The notes under the pieces are model-generated. The model searched no databases. It was given only the letters and a program-made list of their open reading frames with translations, and was not told where the DNA came from. From the NCBI RefSeq assembly GCF_017676385.1, contig NZ_JAFFZN010000022.1, positions 78,915-142,914 of the forward strand: DNA of 64,000 nucleotides, read 5' to 3'. This document shows, one piece after another, positions 10,331 to 19,305 of the stretch; the first letter of the stretch is position 1, and every line of letters begins with the position of its first letter. The translations under genes were made by a program, and so were the position numbers. The stretch comes from Streptomyces spirodelae (lineage in GTDB: Bacteria; Actinomycetota; Actinomycetes; Streptomycetales; Streptomycetaceae).

Positions 10331-10891
10331 GTGCGCACGTCAGCGCGGATTCCGGGGGCGGTCGCCACAGCAGCGGCAATCGCGCTGCTGGTGGGCGGCT
10401 GCGGCAGTGACGGCGGCGGGGACGGCGGCGGGAGCGGCGTCGAGGTCCCCGACCCGGGGGACAAGCGGCCCGACCTGGACGACGAGCCCGGCGGCGACGG
10501 GCCGCCCACCGGCAAGGACAGCGGCGGCTCCGACGGAAGCGGCTCCGGCGGGGGCGGCCCCGTTGGCCCCTCCTCGATGACAGGCTCCTGGGCCACGGCG
10601 CCCGATGCCGAAGGGGACTCGGTCGCCTTCCGGATCAGCTCGGACAAGAGCGTCGACATGTTCATCCCGGGTCGCTGCGAAGGCAGCCTGCACGGCAAGA
10701 CCATCGACCTGACCTGCACCGAAGGCAAGAAGAGCTACAGCCACGGAACGGTGGAGAGCGCGTCCGGCGAGAACATGTCCGTCTCCTGGAGCAACGGCCG
10801 GACCACACAGCTGCACAAGTACGACGGGCTGCCCGAGCGGAAGAAGCCGGACTCCCCCTCGGACTGGCCCACCGCGAAGGACCCCTTCTGA
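10331..10891 (+). CDS. Putative lipoprotein (first of a tandem pair)
   Basis: Exported lipoprotein of 186 residues with unknown function. A short signal (VRTSARIPGAVATAAAIALL) ends in a lipobox VGGC, followed by a long Gly/Ser/Asp-rich spacer and a small C-terminal beta domain (GSWATAPDAEGDSVAFRI, then CEGSLHGKTIDLTC). GTG at 10331 is chosen because GGAGGGG at 10318-10324 is about 6 bases away; the ATG at 10325 sits right against that site. The following gene is a paralogue with the same start VRTSARI. The two Cys in the C-terminal domain (CEGS, DLTC) may form a disulfide. Confidence 0.75.
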   Translation: MRTSARIPGAVATAAAIALLVGGCGSDGGGDGGGSGVEVPDPGDKRPDLDDEPGGDGPPTGKDSGGSDGSGSGGGGPVGPSSMTGSWATAPDAEGDSVAFRISSDKSVDMFIPGRCEGSLHGKTIDLTCTEGKKSYSHGTVESASGENMSVSWSNGRTTQLHKYDGLPERKKPDSPSDWPTAKDPF

Positions 10892-10932
10892 CCGTCCCGG
10901 CACCTGCCTGGGACCGGCTCGCCACACTCCCC

Positions 10933-10955
10933 TGCTAGGTTGTCGTGACCCTGCT
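10933..10955 (+). promoter_or_regulatory. Shared promoter block upstream of second lipoprotein
   Basis: TGCTAGGTTGTCGTG followed by ACCCTGCT matches the block at 10264-10286 at all but about four positions. TAGGTT is a plausible -10 element, giving the second gene its own promoter. Confidence 0.45.
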
Positions 10956-10989
10956 CAAACGGCCAGGGTTCGACGATCGAGGAGGGGAA

Positions 10990-11544
10990 GTGCGCACGTC
11001 AGCGCGGATTTCGGGGGCAATGGCCGCGGCGGCGGCGATCACGTTCCTGGTGGGCGGCTGCGGCAGCGGCGGCGACGGCGGCAAGGACGACAAGCCCAAG
11101 GCGGACAGTGAGAAGTCCGCCGAGCCCACCCCGACCCCGAGCGAGCAGCCCGCGGGCAAGGCGGAGCTGCCCGGCGTGTGGTCCACGCAGGCGGACGGCG
11201 GCAAGCTGACGCTGACCGTCGTCGGGGACGCCGTCTCCCTGCTCCGGGACAAGAAGATGTGCAACGGCCGGGTCATGAGCTCCGGCGCCGAGAAGTCACT
11301 CGTCATCAAGTGCCCCGGCGGCGCCGGCGAGGACCGCACCAACGGCACCGTCGAGAAAGTGACGGCCAAGTCGCTCGAGGTCTCCTGGAACGGCGGCGCC
11401 ACCGACACCTACGCCAAGGTCGCCAAGGCCCCGGCGAAGCTGCCCAAGGACCCCGGCGAACTGGGTGACGTGCCCGGCCTCCCGGACAAGCTGAAGAAGA
11501 TCACCGAGGAACCCGGCAAGGTGCGCGAGTACCCGGCGAACTGA
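10990..11544 (+). CDS. Putative lipoprotein (second of a tandem pair)
   Basis: Exported lipoprotein of 184 residues, paralogue of the gene before it. The signal VRTSARISGAMAAAAAITFL ends in lipobox VGGC; a Lys/Asp/Ser/Pro-rich spacer follows, then the same kind of C-terminal domain: GVWSTQADGGKLTLTV, CNGRVMSSGAEKSLVIKC and EVSWNGGATDTYAKV. GTG at 10990 has GGAGGGG at 10981-10987, which sets the start. It runs to within 7 bases of the converging cupin gene. The function is not known; sequence between the pair is similar in the signal and in the last third only, so divergence is old. Confidence 0.75.
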   Translation: MRTSARISGAMAAAAAITFLVGGCGSGGDGGKDDKPKADSEKSAEPTPTPSEQPAGKAELPGVWSTQADGGKLTLTVVGDAVSLLRDKKMCNGRVMSSGAEKSLVIKCPGGAGEDRTNGTVEKVTAKSLEVSWNGGATDTYAKVAKAPAKLPKDPGELGDVPGLPDKLKKITEEPGKVREYPAN

Positions 11545-11551
11545 GCTCTCT

Positions 11552-11935
11552 TCAGGGATCGCGCGGCGAGAGCAGGTGCACCGACTCCTGTTCGCGGGGG
11601 TCGGTGCGGGCCACCACGACGGTGACGGGCTCCTCGCCGGTGACCGGCATGTGCGGCATGTTCGCCGGTACGTAGACCATGTCGCCCGGATGGAGGGTGT
11701 CGCGGTTCGAGAGGTCCTCCCCGTGCCAGATCTCGTGCGCGCCACTGACGACGTATATCGCCGATTCGTGGCCCGCGTGCAGATGGGGCTCTCCACGGGA
11801 GTTCGCCGGGATGTGCAGGACGTGCAGACACAGCCCCTTGGCACCCACCGACTCGGCCGAGACCCCCTCGGTGAAGATCCCGCCCTGCTTCCCCTCGTAA
11901 CCGCCGTTCTCACGGCGGAGAATCACACAACCCAT
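11552..11935 (-). CDS. Cupin-domain protein
   Basis: Small single-domain cupin of 127 residues. Cupin motif 1 is PHLHAGHESAIYVVSG (H, H, E) and motif 2 is HPGDMVYVPANMPHMPV with a final His, so a divalent-metal site is likely. The enzyme reaction, if any, cannot be told from sequence. It begins about 50 bases beyond the hairpin that closes the nuo operon and could be read from a weak promoter there. It ends 7 bases from the converging lipoprotein gene. Confidence 0.78.
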   Translation of the reverse strand: MGCVILRRENGGYEGKQGGIFTEGVSAESVGAKGLCLHVLHIPANSRGEPHLHAGHESAIYVVSGAHEIWHGEDLSNRDTLHPGDMVYVPANMPHMPVTGEEPVTVVVARTDPREQESVHLLSPRDP

Positions 11936-11989
11936 GCCAGAAATTCCTACCGTTTCAGCGCACTTGTTGTCACCGATACCTCACAAGAG

Positions 11990-12023
11990 GCCGCCAGAGG
12001 CCCGGTCAGGGGCCTCTGGCGGC
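11990..12023 (-). terminator. Terminator at the end of the nuo operon
   Basis: A perfect 14-bp stem (GCCGCCAGAGGCCC with its complement) around a 6-base loop lies about 80 bases beyond the nuoN stop codon on the transcribed strand and before the cupin gene. Confidence 0.75.
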
Positions 12024-12101
12024 GTCCCGGAGTCATGACGACCGACACCTACGACGCGGAACGGCGGGCCGGCCGGGGCCGTTGCATGGTCACTCTCCTC
12101 G

Positions 12102-13790
12102 TCACCGTACGAACACCCCCGCTTGCCCCGCCAGATCCAGGAAGTACTGCGGTGCCACACCGAGCACGACCGTGACCACCACGCCCAGCGCGATGGCCGA
12201 GGTCGTCATGACGCTCGGCACGGCCACGCTCGGCCCGTCGGCCTGCGGCTCGCTGAAGAACATCAGGACGATGACCCGCAGGTAGAAGAAGGCCGCGATG
12301 GCCGAGGCGATCACACCCACCACGACCAGCGCGCCCGCTCCGCCCTCGGCCGCCGCCTTGAACACCGCGAACTTCCCCGCGAAACCGGACGTGAGAGGAA
12401 TACCCGCGAACGCCAGCAAGAAGACAGCGAATACGGCGGCGAGTAGCGGGGAACGCCGCCCCAGCCCCGCCCACTTGGACAGATGCGTCGCCTCGCCCCC
12501 CGCGTCCCGCACCAGCGTGACCACCGCGAAGGCGCCCAGCGTCACGAACGAGTAGGCGGCCAGATAGAACAGGACGGAGGAGATGCCGTCCTCGGAGGTG
12601 GCGATGACACCCGCGAGCAGGAAGCCCGCGTGCGCGATGGAGGAGTAGGCCAGCAGCCGCTTGATGTCCGTCTGCGTGATGGCCACGATGGCGCCCCCGA
12701 GCATCGTCAGGATCGCCACGCCCCACATCACGGGCCGCCAGTCCCAGCGCAGTCCCGGCAGCACCACGTACAGCAGCCGCAGCAGCGCGCCGAAGGCCGC
12801 CACCTTGGTCGCCGCCGCCATGAAGCCGGTCACCGGCGTTGGCGCGCCCTGGTACACGTCCGGGGTCCACATGTGGAAGGGGACGGCACCGACCTTGAAG
12901 AGCAGCCCCATCACCACCAGCGCGCCGCCGATCAGCAGCAGCGCGTCGTTGCCCGTGGTGTCGGCCAGCACCGGGTCGCTGACGGCGTCGGCACCCGAGA
13001 TCACCCGGGCGATGGCCGAGTAGTTGACCGTACCCGCGTAGCCGTACAGCAGCGCGGTGCCGAACAGCAGGAACGCCGAGGAGAAGGCGCCCAGCAGGAA
13101 GTACTTGACCGCCGCCTCCTGGGAGAGCAGCCGCCTGCGGCGGGCCAGCGCGCACAGCAGATACAGCGGGAGGGAGAAGACCTCCAGTGCGATGAAGAGG
13201 GTCAGCAGGTCGTTGGCCGCGGGGAAGAGCAGCATGCCGCCGACCGCGAACAGCAGCAGCGGGAAGACCTCGGTGGTCGTCCAGCCCGCCTTGACGGCCT
13301 GCTGCTCGCCCTCGCCGCCCGGCACCGCTGCGGGCTGCGCGGCGAAGGAGTCCACGCGGCCGCCGCGCCCGGCCGGCTCCAGCCTGCGCTCCGCGAAGGT
13401 GAAGACGCCCACGATGCCCACCAGCAGCAGGGTGCCCTGCAGGAAGAGCGTCGGCCCGTCGACGGCGAGCGCTCCCATGCCGGCGATCTGCGCCTTGGTG
13501 GTGCCCGCGCCGCTGGCCGCCAGCCCGATCACGGCGGCGAAAGCGGCGGCCAGCCCGGCCAGCGCGACGAACAGCTGGGCGCTGTAGCGGGCCTTGCGCG
13601 GTGCGAACGCGTCGATGAGGACGCCGACCGCGGCCGCGCCCAGGACGATCAGCACCGGGGAGAGCTTGCCGTACTCGATGCTGGGGGCCTGGAGCTTGTC
13701 GCCCGCTGCCGCGATTGTCCACAGGCTGGGGACAGCGTCGGACGTGCCGCCTGCCGACGCCACCTGGGTCATACCGGTCACTCCGGTCAC
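12102..13790 (-). CDS. nuoN: NADH-quinone oxidoreductase subunit N
   Basis: Antiporter-like membrane subunit of respiratory complex I, 562 residues and some 14 membrane segments, part of the proton-pumping arm. Family stretches seen are SLPLYLLCAL, VPFHMWTPDVYQGAPTPVT with the conserved Pro-rich turn, and LLAYSSIAHAGFLL. GTG at 13790 overlaps the nuoM stop as GTGA; an internal ATG at 13772 is an alternative. Compared with the E. coli protein it carries an insert of charged residues after the third segment (near 130-170), as is common in actinobacteria. Last gene of the operon. Confidence 0.95.
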   Translation of the reverse strand: MTGVTGMTQVASAGGTSDAVPSLWTIAAAGDKLQAPSIEYGKLSPVLIVLGAAAVGVLIDAFAPRKARYSAQLFVALAGLAAAFAAVIGLAASGAGTTKAQIAGMGALAVDGPTLFLQGTLLLVGIVGVFTFAERRLEPAGRGGRVDSFAAQPAAVPGGEGEQQAVKAGWTTTEVFPLLLFAVGGMLLFPAANDLLTLFIALEVFSLPLYLLCALARRRRLLSQEAAVKYFLLGAFSSAFLLFGTALLYGYAGTVNYSAIARVISGADAVSDPVLADTTGNDALLLIGGALVVMGLLFKVGAVPFHMWTPDVYQGAPTPVTGFMAAATKVAAFGALLRLLYVVLPGLRWDWRPVMWGVAILTMLGGAIVAITQTDIKRLLAYSSIAHAGFLLAGVIATSEDGISSVLFYLAAYSFVTLGAFAVVTLVRDAGGEATHLSKWAGLGRRSPLLAAVFAVFLLAFAGIPLTSGFAGKFAVFKAAAEGGAGALVVVGVIASAIAAFFYLRVIVLMFFSEPQADGPSVAVPSVMTTSAIALGVVVTVVLGVAPQYFLDLAGQAGVFVR

Positions 13791-15439
13791 TCGTGGTCAC
13801 CTCCGCCGTGTCCAGCCGGCTTGTAGTCGAACCACTTGTTGTGGTCGGCGACGGGATGCTGCGGCTTGGGGTCCTTCTTCTGTACGTCCGAAAGGGTGTG
13901 CTCCACCGCGGGGTTCACGATCTCGCTGAGCGGCTTGGGGAAGACGCCGAGGAAGAGCAGCAGCGCCACCAGCGGCGCCACCACGGCCAGCTCCCGCACC
14001 TTCAGATCCGGCATCCCCTCGATCTCCGGCTTGCGCACCGGGCCCGTCATGGTGCGCTGGTAGAGCACCAGCACGTACAGCGCGGCCAGGATGATGCCCG
14101 CGGTGGCGATGATCCCCGCGACCGGGTAGCGGCTGTACGTACCGACCAGCACCAGGAACTCGCTGACGAACGGTGCGAGCCCCGGCAGCGAGAGCGTCGC
14201 CAGGCCGCCCACCAGGAAGGTGCCGGCCAGCACGGGGGCGACCTTCTGCACCCCGCCGTAGTCCGCGATCAGACGCGAGCCCCGGCGGGAGATCAGGAAG
14301 CCGGCCACCAGCATCAGCGCCGCTGTCGAGATGCCGTGGAAGACCATGTACAGCGTGGCGCCGCTCTGGCCCTGGCTGGTCATCGCGAAGACGCCCAGGA
14401 TGATGAAGCCGAAGTGCGAGATCGAGGCGTACGCCACCAGCCGCTTGATGTCCCGCTGGCCCACGGCCAGCAGCGCGCCGTACAAGACGCTCACCAGCGC
14501 CAGGCCGATGACCACCGGAGTGGCCCAGGAGCTGGCGTTCGGGAAGAGGCCCAGGCAGAAGCGGAGCATCGCGAAGGTGCCGACCTTGTCGACGACCGCC
14601 GTGATGAGCACAGCGACCGGCGCGGTCGCCTCGCCCATGGCGTTGGGCAGCCAGGTGTGCAGGGGCCACAGCGGGGCCTTGATGGCGAAGGCGACGAAGA
14701 AGCCGAGGAACAGCAGCCGCTCGGTGCTGGTCGACATCGTCAGATCGCCGTTGGCGCGGGCCCTGAGCAGCTCGGGCAGCGAGAAGGTGCCCTCGCCCAG
14801 ACTGTCGGAGCTGACGACGAACAGCCCGATGACGGCGGCCAGCATGATCAGCCCGCCGGCCAGGTTGTAGAGCAGGAACTTCACCGCCGCGTACGACCGC
14901 TGCTTGGCGCCCTCTTCCTCACCGGCCGCGTGCGCCCGGTCCCCGAAGCCGCCGATGAGGAAGTACATCGGGATGAGCATGGCCTCGAAGAAGATGTAGA
15001 AGAGGAAGACGTCGGTGGCGGCGAAGGAGACCAGCACCATCGCCTCGACCGCGAGGATCAGCGCGAAGAACCCCTGGGTGGGCCGCCACCTGCGGTGGGT
15101 GGGCTCGCCCTCGACCTGATCGGCGTCGTGCCAGCCGGCGCCGATCACGAACGGGATCAGCAGCGCCGTCAGCGCCATCAGCGCCGCGCCGATCCCGTCG
15201 ACGCCCAGTTCGTAGCGGACCCCGAAGTCGGAGATCCAGGCGTGTGACTCGGTCAGTTGGTAGCGGGCGCCGTCCGGGTCGAAGCGGGCCAGCACCACGG
15301 CGGCCAGCACCAGCGTGGCCAGCGAGAAGACCAGCGCCAGCCACTTGGCGGCGGTGCGCTTGGCCGCGGGCACGGCGGCGGTGGCCACCGCCCCGACGGC
15401 GGGCAGCGCTGCCGTGACCGTCAGCAGAGGAAAAGACAT
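13787..15439 (-). CDS. nuoM: NADH-quinone oxidoreductase subunit M
   Basis: Proton-pumping antiporter-like subunit of complex I, 550 residues. Diagnostic segments are ILAVEAMVLVSFAATD with the functional Glu in a membrane helix, FFVAFAIKAPLWPLHTWLP, GEATAPVAVLITAVVDKVG and RLVAYASISHFGFIILG. The C-terminus is charged and His/Gly-rich (HGGGDHE). It starts 3 bases after nuoL and overlaps nuoN by 4 bases, so translation is likely coupled. Confidence 0.96.
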   Translation of the reverse strand: MSFPLLTVTAALPAVGAVATAAVPAAKRTAAKWLALVFSLATLVLAAVVLARFDPDGARYQLTESHAWISDFGVRYELGVDGIGAALMALTALLIPFVIGAGWHDADQVEGEPTHRRWRPTQGFFALILAVEAMVLVSFAATDVFLFYIFFEAMLIPMYFLIGGFGDRAHAAGEEEGAKQRSYAAVKFLLYNLAGGLIMLAAVIGLFVVSSDSLGEGTFSLPELLRARANGDLTMSTSTERLLFLGFFVAFAIKAPLWPLHTWLPNAMGEATAPVAVLITAVVDKVGTFAMLRFCLGLFPNASSWATPVVIGLALVSVLYGALLAVGQRDIKRLVAYASISHFGFIILGVFAMTSQGQSGATLYMVFHGISTAALMLVAGFLISRRGSRLIADYGGVQKVAPVLAGTFLVGGLATLSLPGLAPFVSEFLVLVGTYSRYPVAGIIATAGIILAALYVLVLYQRTMTGPVRKPEIEGMPDLKVRELAVVAPLVALLLFLGVFPKPLSEIVNPAVEHTLSDVQKKDPKPQHPVADHNKWFDYKPAGHGGGDHE

Positions 15440-15442
15440 ATC

Positions 15443-17389
15443 TCAGACCGCCCTCATCAGCAGGGTCGCGGCGATCAGCACTGCCGCGCCGCCGAACATC
15501 GAGACCGCGTAGGAGCGGGCGAAACCGTTCTGGAGCCGCCGCAGCCGCCCGGACAGACCACCGAAGGTGGCGGCGGTTCCGTTGACGGCGCCGTCGACGA
15601 CCTTGTGGTCGACGTAGACCAGGCTGCGGGTCAGATGCGTACCGCCGCTGACCAGCACCACGTGGTTGAAGTCGTCCTGGAGCAGGTCGCGGCGGGCCGC
15701 CCTGGTGAGCAGGTTGCCGCGCGGTGCGACCACGGGCACCGGCTTGCGCCCGTACTGGAACCAGGCGGCTCCCACGCCGATGACCAGCGAGACGACGGTC
15801 GCGGCCGTCACGGTGGTGGCCGAGACCGGGGAGTGCCCGTGCTCGAAGGCGGTCACCGGCTCCAGCCAGTTGACGAAGGAGTCGCCCGCCTTGAAGATGC
15901 CGCCCGCGAAGACGGAACCGAAGGCCAGCACGATCATCGGGATCGTCATGACCTTCGGGGACTCGTGCGGATGCGGTTCAGCGTGCTCGCCCCGCGTCTC
16001 GGCGGCCGGCTCCACGTCCGGCTCGGCCGGTGAGGGGGTGGGCGCCTGGCGCCAGCGCTCCTCGCCGAAGAAGGTCATCAGCATCACCCGCGTCATGTAG
16101 TACGCGGTGATCGCCGCGCCCAGCAGGGTGACAGCGCCCAGAATCCAGCCCTCGGTTCCGCCCTTGGCGAAGGCCGCCTCGATGATCTGGTCCTTGGAGA
16201 AGAATCCGGACAGCCCGGGGAAGCCGATGATGGCCAGGTAGCCGAGTCCGAACGTGACGAAGGTGACGGGCATGTACTTGCGCAGCCCGCCGTAACGGCG
16301 CATGTCGACCTCGTCGTTCATGCCGTGCATCACCGAGCCGGCACCGAGGAACAGCCCGGCCTTGAAGAAGCCGTGGGTGACCAGGTGCATGATCGCGAAG
16401 GCGTAGCCGATCGGGCCGAGCCCGGCGGCCAGGATCATGTAGCCGATCTGCGACATGGTCGAGCCCGCCAGGGCCTTCTTGATGTCGTCCTTGGCACAAC
16501 CGACGATCGCACCGAACAGCAGCGTGACTGCGCCGACGACCACCACGACCAACTGAGCGTCCGGGGCCCCGTTGAAGATGGCGCCGGAACGGGTGATCAG
16601 GTAGACGCCCGCTGTCACCATCGTCGCCGCGTGGATGAGGGCCGAGACCGGGGTCGGGCCCTCCATGGCGTCGCCGAGCCAGGACTGCAGCGGCACCTGC
16701 GCCGACTTGCCGCAGGCCGCCAGCAGCAGCATCAGCCCGATGGCCGTCAGCTGGCCCTCGCTCGCGTCGCCCGCCGAGGAGAGGACGGGCGCGAAGGCGA
16801 AGGTGCCGAAGGTGGTGAACATCAGGAAGATGGCGATGGCCAGGCCCGCGTCACCGACCCGGTTGACGATGAACGCCTTCTTCGCCGCGGTCGCCGCCGT
16901 CGGCTTGTGCTGCCAGAAGCCGATGAGCAGGTACGAGGCGAGACCCACGCCCTCCCAGCCGACGTACAGAAGCAGGTAGTTGTCGGCGAGGACGAGCAGC
17001 AGCATCGCCGCGAGGAACAGATTGAGATAGCCGAAGAAGCGCCGCCTGCCCGGGTCGTGCTCCATGTAGCCGACCGAGTAGAGGTGGATGAGCGTGCCCA
17101 CGCCGGTGATCAGCAGGACGAACGTCATCGACAACTGGTCGAGCTGGAAGGCGACATCGGCCTGGAAGCCCTCCACAGGCACCCAGGAGAACAGCTTGCT
17201 GTGCATGGCCCGGCTCTCGGCGTCCTCCCCCAGCATGGAGGCGAACAGCGCCGCGCCGATCGCGAAGGAGACCGCGGCCAGCAGCGTGCCCAGCCAGTGC
17301 CCCGTACGGTCCAGGCGCCGGCCGCCGCACAGCAGCACGGCGGCACCGAGCAGGGGCACCCCGACGAGCAGTCCGATCATTGACTCCAC
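15443..17389 (-). CDS. nuoL: NADH-quinone oxidoreductase subunit L
   Basis: Largest antiporter-like subunit of complex I, 648 residues. The segments VGWEGVGLASYLLIGFW, AMEGPTPVSALIHAAT and AGSTMSQIGYMILA are conserved NuoL signatures, and the C-terminal part has the long lateral-helix region of NuoL. A Glu/Pro/His-rich loop (PSPAEPDVEPAAETRGEHA) sits before the lateral region, as in other streptomycetes. It lies 13 bases after nuoK with no overlap. Confidence 0.96.
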   Translation of the reverse strand: MESMIGLLVGVPLLGAAVLLCGGRRLDRTGHWLGTLLAAVSFAIGAALFASMLGEDAESRAMHSKLFSWVPVEGFQADVAFQLDQLSMTFVLLITGVGTLIHLYSVGYMEHDPGRRRFFGYLNLFLAAMLLLVLADNYLLLYVGWEGVGLASYLLIGFWQHKPTAATAAKKAFIVNRVGDAGLAIAIFLMFTTFGTFAFAPVLSSAGDASEGQLTAIGLMLLLAACGKSAQVPLQSWLGDAMEGPTPVSALIHAATMVTAGVYLITRSGAIFNGAPDAQLVVVVVGAVTLLFGAIVGCAKDDIKKALAGSTMSQIGYMILAAGLGPIGYAFAIMHLVTHGFFKAGLFLGAGSVMHGMNDEVDMRRYGGLRKYMPVTFVTFGLGYLAIIGFPGLSGFFSKDQIIEAAFAKGGTEGWILGAVTLLGAAITAYYMTRVMLMTFFGEERWRQAPTPSPAEPDVEPAAETRGEHAEPHPHESPKVMTIPMIVLAFGSVFAGGIFKAGDSFVNWLEPVTAFEHGHSPVSATTVTAATVVSLVIGVGAAWFQYGRKPVPVVAPRGNLLTRAARRDLLQDDFNHVVLVSGGTHLTRSLVYVDHKVVDGAVNGTAATFGGLSGRLRRLQNGFARSYAVSMFGGAAVLIAATLLMRAV

Positions 17390-17402
17390 TGGTTCGTACC
17401 CC

Positions 17403-17702
17403 TTACAGCTTCATCAGGCTGGCGTCGTCGACCGAGGCCGAGTGGCGGGCGCGGTAGAGCATGACGATGATCGCGAGACCGACCACGACCTCGGCGGCGG
17501 CGACGACCATGACGAAGAACGCCATGATCTGGCCGTCGAGGTTGCCGTGCATCCGGGAGAAGGCGACCAGCGTGAGGTTGGCGGCGTTCAGCATCAGCTC
17601 GATGCACATGAACACCACGATGGCGTTGCGCCGGATCAGCACCCCGGCGGCGCCGATGGTGAACAGCAGCGCTGCCAGATAGACGTAGTTGATCGGGCTC
17701 AC
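17403..17702 (-). CDS. nuoK: NADH-quinone oxidoreductase subunit K
   Basis: Small three-helix membrane subunit of complex I, 99 residues, the normal family length. The two conserved membrane glutamates are present in FMCIELMLNAANL and AAAEVVVGLAI. It overlaps nuoJ by 4 bases (stop-start overlap) and is followed by nuoL. Confidence 0.95.
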   Translation of the reverse strand: MSPINYVYLAALLFTIGAAGVLIRRNAIVVFMCIELMLNAANLTLVAFSRMHGNLDGQIMAFFVMVVAAAEVVVGLAIIVMLYRARHSASVDDASLMKL

Positions 17703-18637
17703 TTGGCGGCCTCCTCCTCGCGCTCGGTCCCGCGCTCGGTGGCGTCGTCGTCACGCTCTTCCGCACGGTCTGCCGCGGCCCGCTCCAGCGCGCGTTCGCC
17801 GGGGTCCTTGGGTCCTGGATAGGCGGACCGGCCGTGGTACTCGGCCGTGCGCTGCTCCACGGCCGCCAGCCGGGCCAGCTGTTCGGCGCTGACCTCGCGG
17901 ATCTGGCCGCGGCTGCGCAGCGTGGGGTTGACGCTGAGCTCGGCGGGCGAGCCGTCGGGCAGCAGCGCGGGACGGTCGACCGCGTTGTGGCGGGCGTAGA
18001 CGCCGGGCGCGGGCAGCGGCGGGAGCTGCTTGCCGCCGCGCACCCGCTCGATGGCCTGCTCGCGCTGCGACTTGTTCTTCTCGACGCGCTCGCGGTGGGT
18101 CAGCAGTGTGGCGCCGACGGCGGCGACGGTCAGCAACGCGCCGACCACCTCGAAGGCGACCACGTACTTGGTGAACAGCAGCGAGGCCAGCGCCGGAACG
18201 TTGCCCTGCGCATTGGCGGCCGCCAGGCCGTTGAAGCTGCCCACCGAGACCTGGCCGATCCCGGCGATCAGCAGGATGCCGAGCCCGAGCCCGCAGCCGG
18301 CTGCCAGCCAGCGCTGGCCCTTGAGGGTCTCCTTGAGGGAGTCGGCCGCGCTGACACCGACCAGCATCAGCACGAACAGGAACAGCATCATGACCGCGCC
18401 GGTGTAGACGACGATCTGGACGACGCCCAGGAAATAGGCGCCGTTGGCGAGGTAGAACAGCGCCAGGATGATCATGGTGCCGGCCAGGCACAGCGCACTG
18501 TGCACGGCTCGCCGCATCAGCACGGTGCCCAGCCCGCCCAGCACCGCGATGGTGCCCAGCACCCAGAACTGCAGTGCCTCACCGGTGGAGGTGGCCGTTG
18601 CCGCCAGCTCGGTCATCGGTACGGGGAGCCCGCTCAT
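17699..18637 (-). CDS. nuoJ: NADH-quinone oxidoreductase subunit J with long C-terminal tail
   Basis: Complex I membrane subunit, 312 residues, longer than the usual 170-200. Five membrane helices occupy residues 20 to 190, including GVVQIVVYTGAVMMLFLFVL with the pi-bulge helix region. The last 120 residues are hydrophilic and repetitive in Arg/Glu (for example RAAADRAEERDDDATERG), probably a cytoplasmic tail. Such tails occur in other actinobacterial NuoJ and have no known role. It overlaps both nuoI and nuoK by 4 bases. Confidence 0.94.
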   Translation of the reverse strand: MSGLPVPMTELAATATSTGEALQFWVLGTIAVLGGLGTVLMRRAVHSALCLAGTMIILALFYLANGAYFLGVVQIVVYTGAVMMLFLFVLMLVGVSAADSLKETLKGQRWLAAGCGLGLGILLIAGIGQVSVGSFNGLAAANAQGNVPALASLLFTKYVVAFEVVGALLTVAAVGATLLTHRERVEKNKSQREQAIERVRGGKQLPPLPAPGVYARHNAVDRPALLPDGSPAELSVNPTLRSRGQIREVSAEQLARLAAVEQRTAEYHGRSAYPGPKDPGERALERAAADRAEERDDDATERGTEREEEAAK

Positions 18638-19305
18638 CGCTCACCCTCCCCGCTGGCGGTGACGGTGCCGTGCGTCATCCGGCCGTGCGGTGCCGCCTCG
18701 AAGGTGGCGTCCCCGGCGGCGGCCGGTTCGTCGGCGCCGAAGGTGTCGGCCGACTTCTGCGGCGCCCCGGTGTCGGTGGGCGTCTGCCGCACCGTGCCGG
18801 GTGCGGCCTCGGTGACCAGGCCCCGGTAGTAGTCCTTCTCCGTCATCCCGGGGTAGATCGCGTGCGGCGAGTCGACCATGCCCTCCTCCAGCCCCGCGAG
18901 CAGTTCCTCCTTGGTGTAGATGAGGGACTCGCGGCTGTCGTCGGCCAGTTCGTACTCGTTCGTCATGGTCAGCGCCCGGGTGGGGCACGCCTCGACGCAC
19001 AGGCCGCACAGGATGCAGCGCAGATAGTTGATCTGGTAGACGCGGCCGTAGCGCTCGCCGGGCGAGTAGCGCTCCTCGTCGGTGTTGTCGGCGCCCTCCA
19101 CATAGATGGCGTCGGCGGGACAGGCCCAGGCGCACAGCTCGCAGCCCACACACTTCTCCAGCCCGTCCGGATGGCGGTTGAGCTGGTGGCGGCCGTGGAA
19201 GCGGGGGGCCGTCGGCTTCTTGTACTCGGGGTACTGCTCGGTCAGCCGCTTCTTGAACATGTCCTTGAAGGTCACGCCGAAGCCGGCCACGGGGTTCTCA
19301 GGCAC
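18634..19305 (-). CDS. nuoI: NADH-quinone oxidoreductase subunit I
   Basis: Peripheral-arm ferredoxin-like subunit, 223 residues, carrying two [4Fe-4S] clusters that pass electrons toward the quinone site. Both motifs are intact: CVGCELCAWACPADAIYVEG and CILCGLCVEACPTRALTM. The start chosen is GTG at 19305, giving VPENPVAGFGVTF and overlapping the nuoH stop by 8 bases; an earlier start would place an Arg-rich stretch inside nuoH. The last 60 residues are a low-complexity tail not found in E. coli NuoI. Confidence 0.94.
   Translation of the reverse strand: MPENPVAGFGVTFKDMFKKRLTEQYPEYKKPTAPRFHGRHQLNRHPDGLEKCVGCELCAWACPADAIYVEGADNTDEERYSPGERYGRVYQINYLRCILCGLCVEACPTRALTMTNEYELADDSRESLIYTKEELLAGLEEGMVDSPHAIYPGMTEKDYYRGLVTEAAPGTVRQTPTDTGAPQKSADTFGADEPAAAGDATFEAAPHGRMTHGTVTASGEGER

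Noticed and set aside
12483..13826. Long plus-strand frame opposite nuoN
   Set aside because: Arg/Gln/His-rich composition typical of a GC-driven shadow; nuoN on the other strand is unmistakable.
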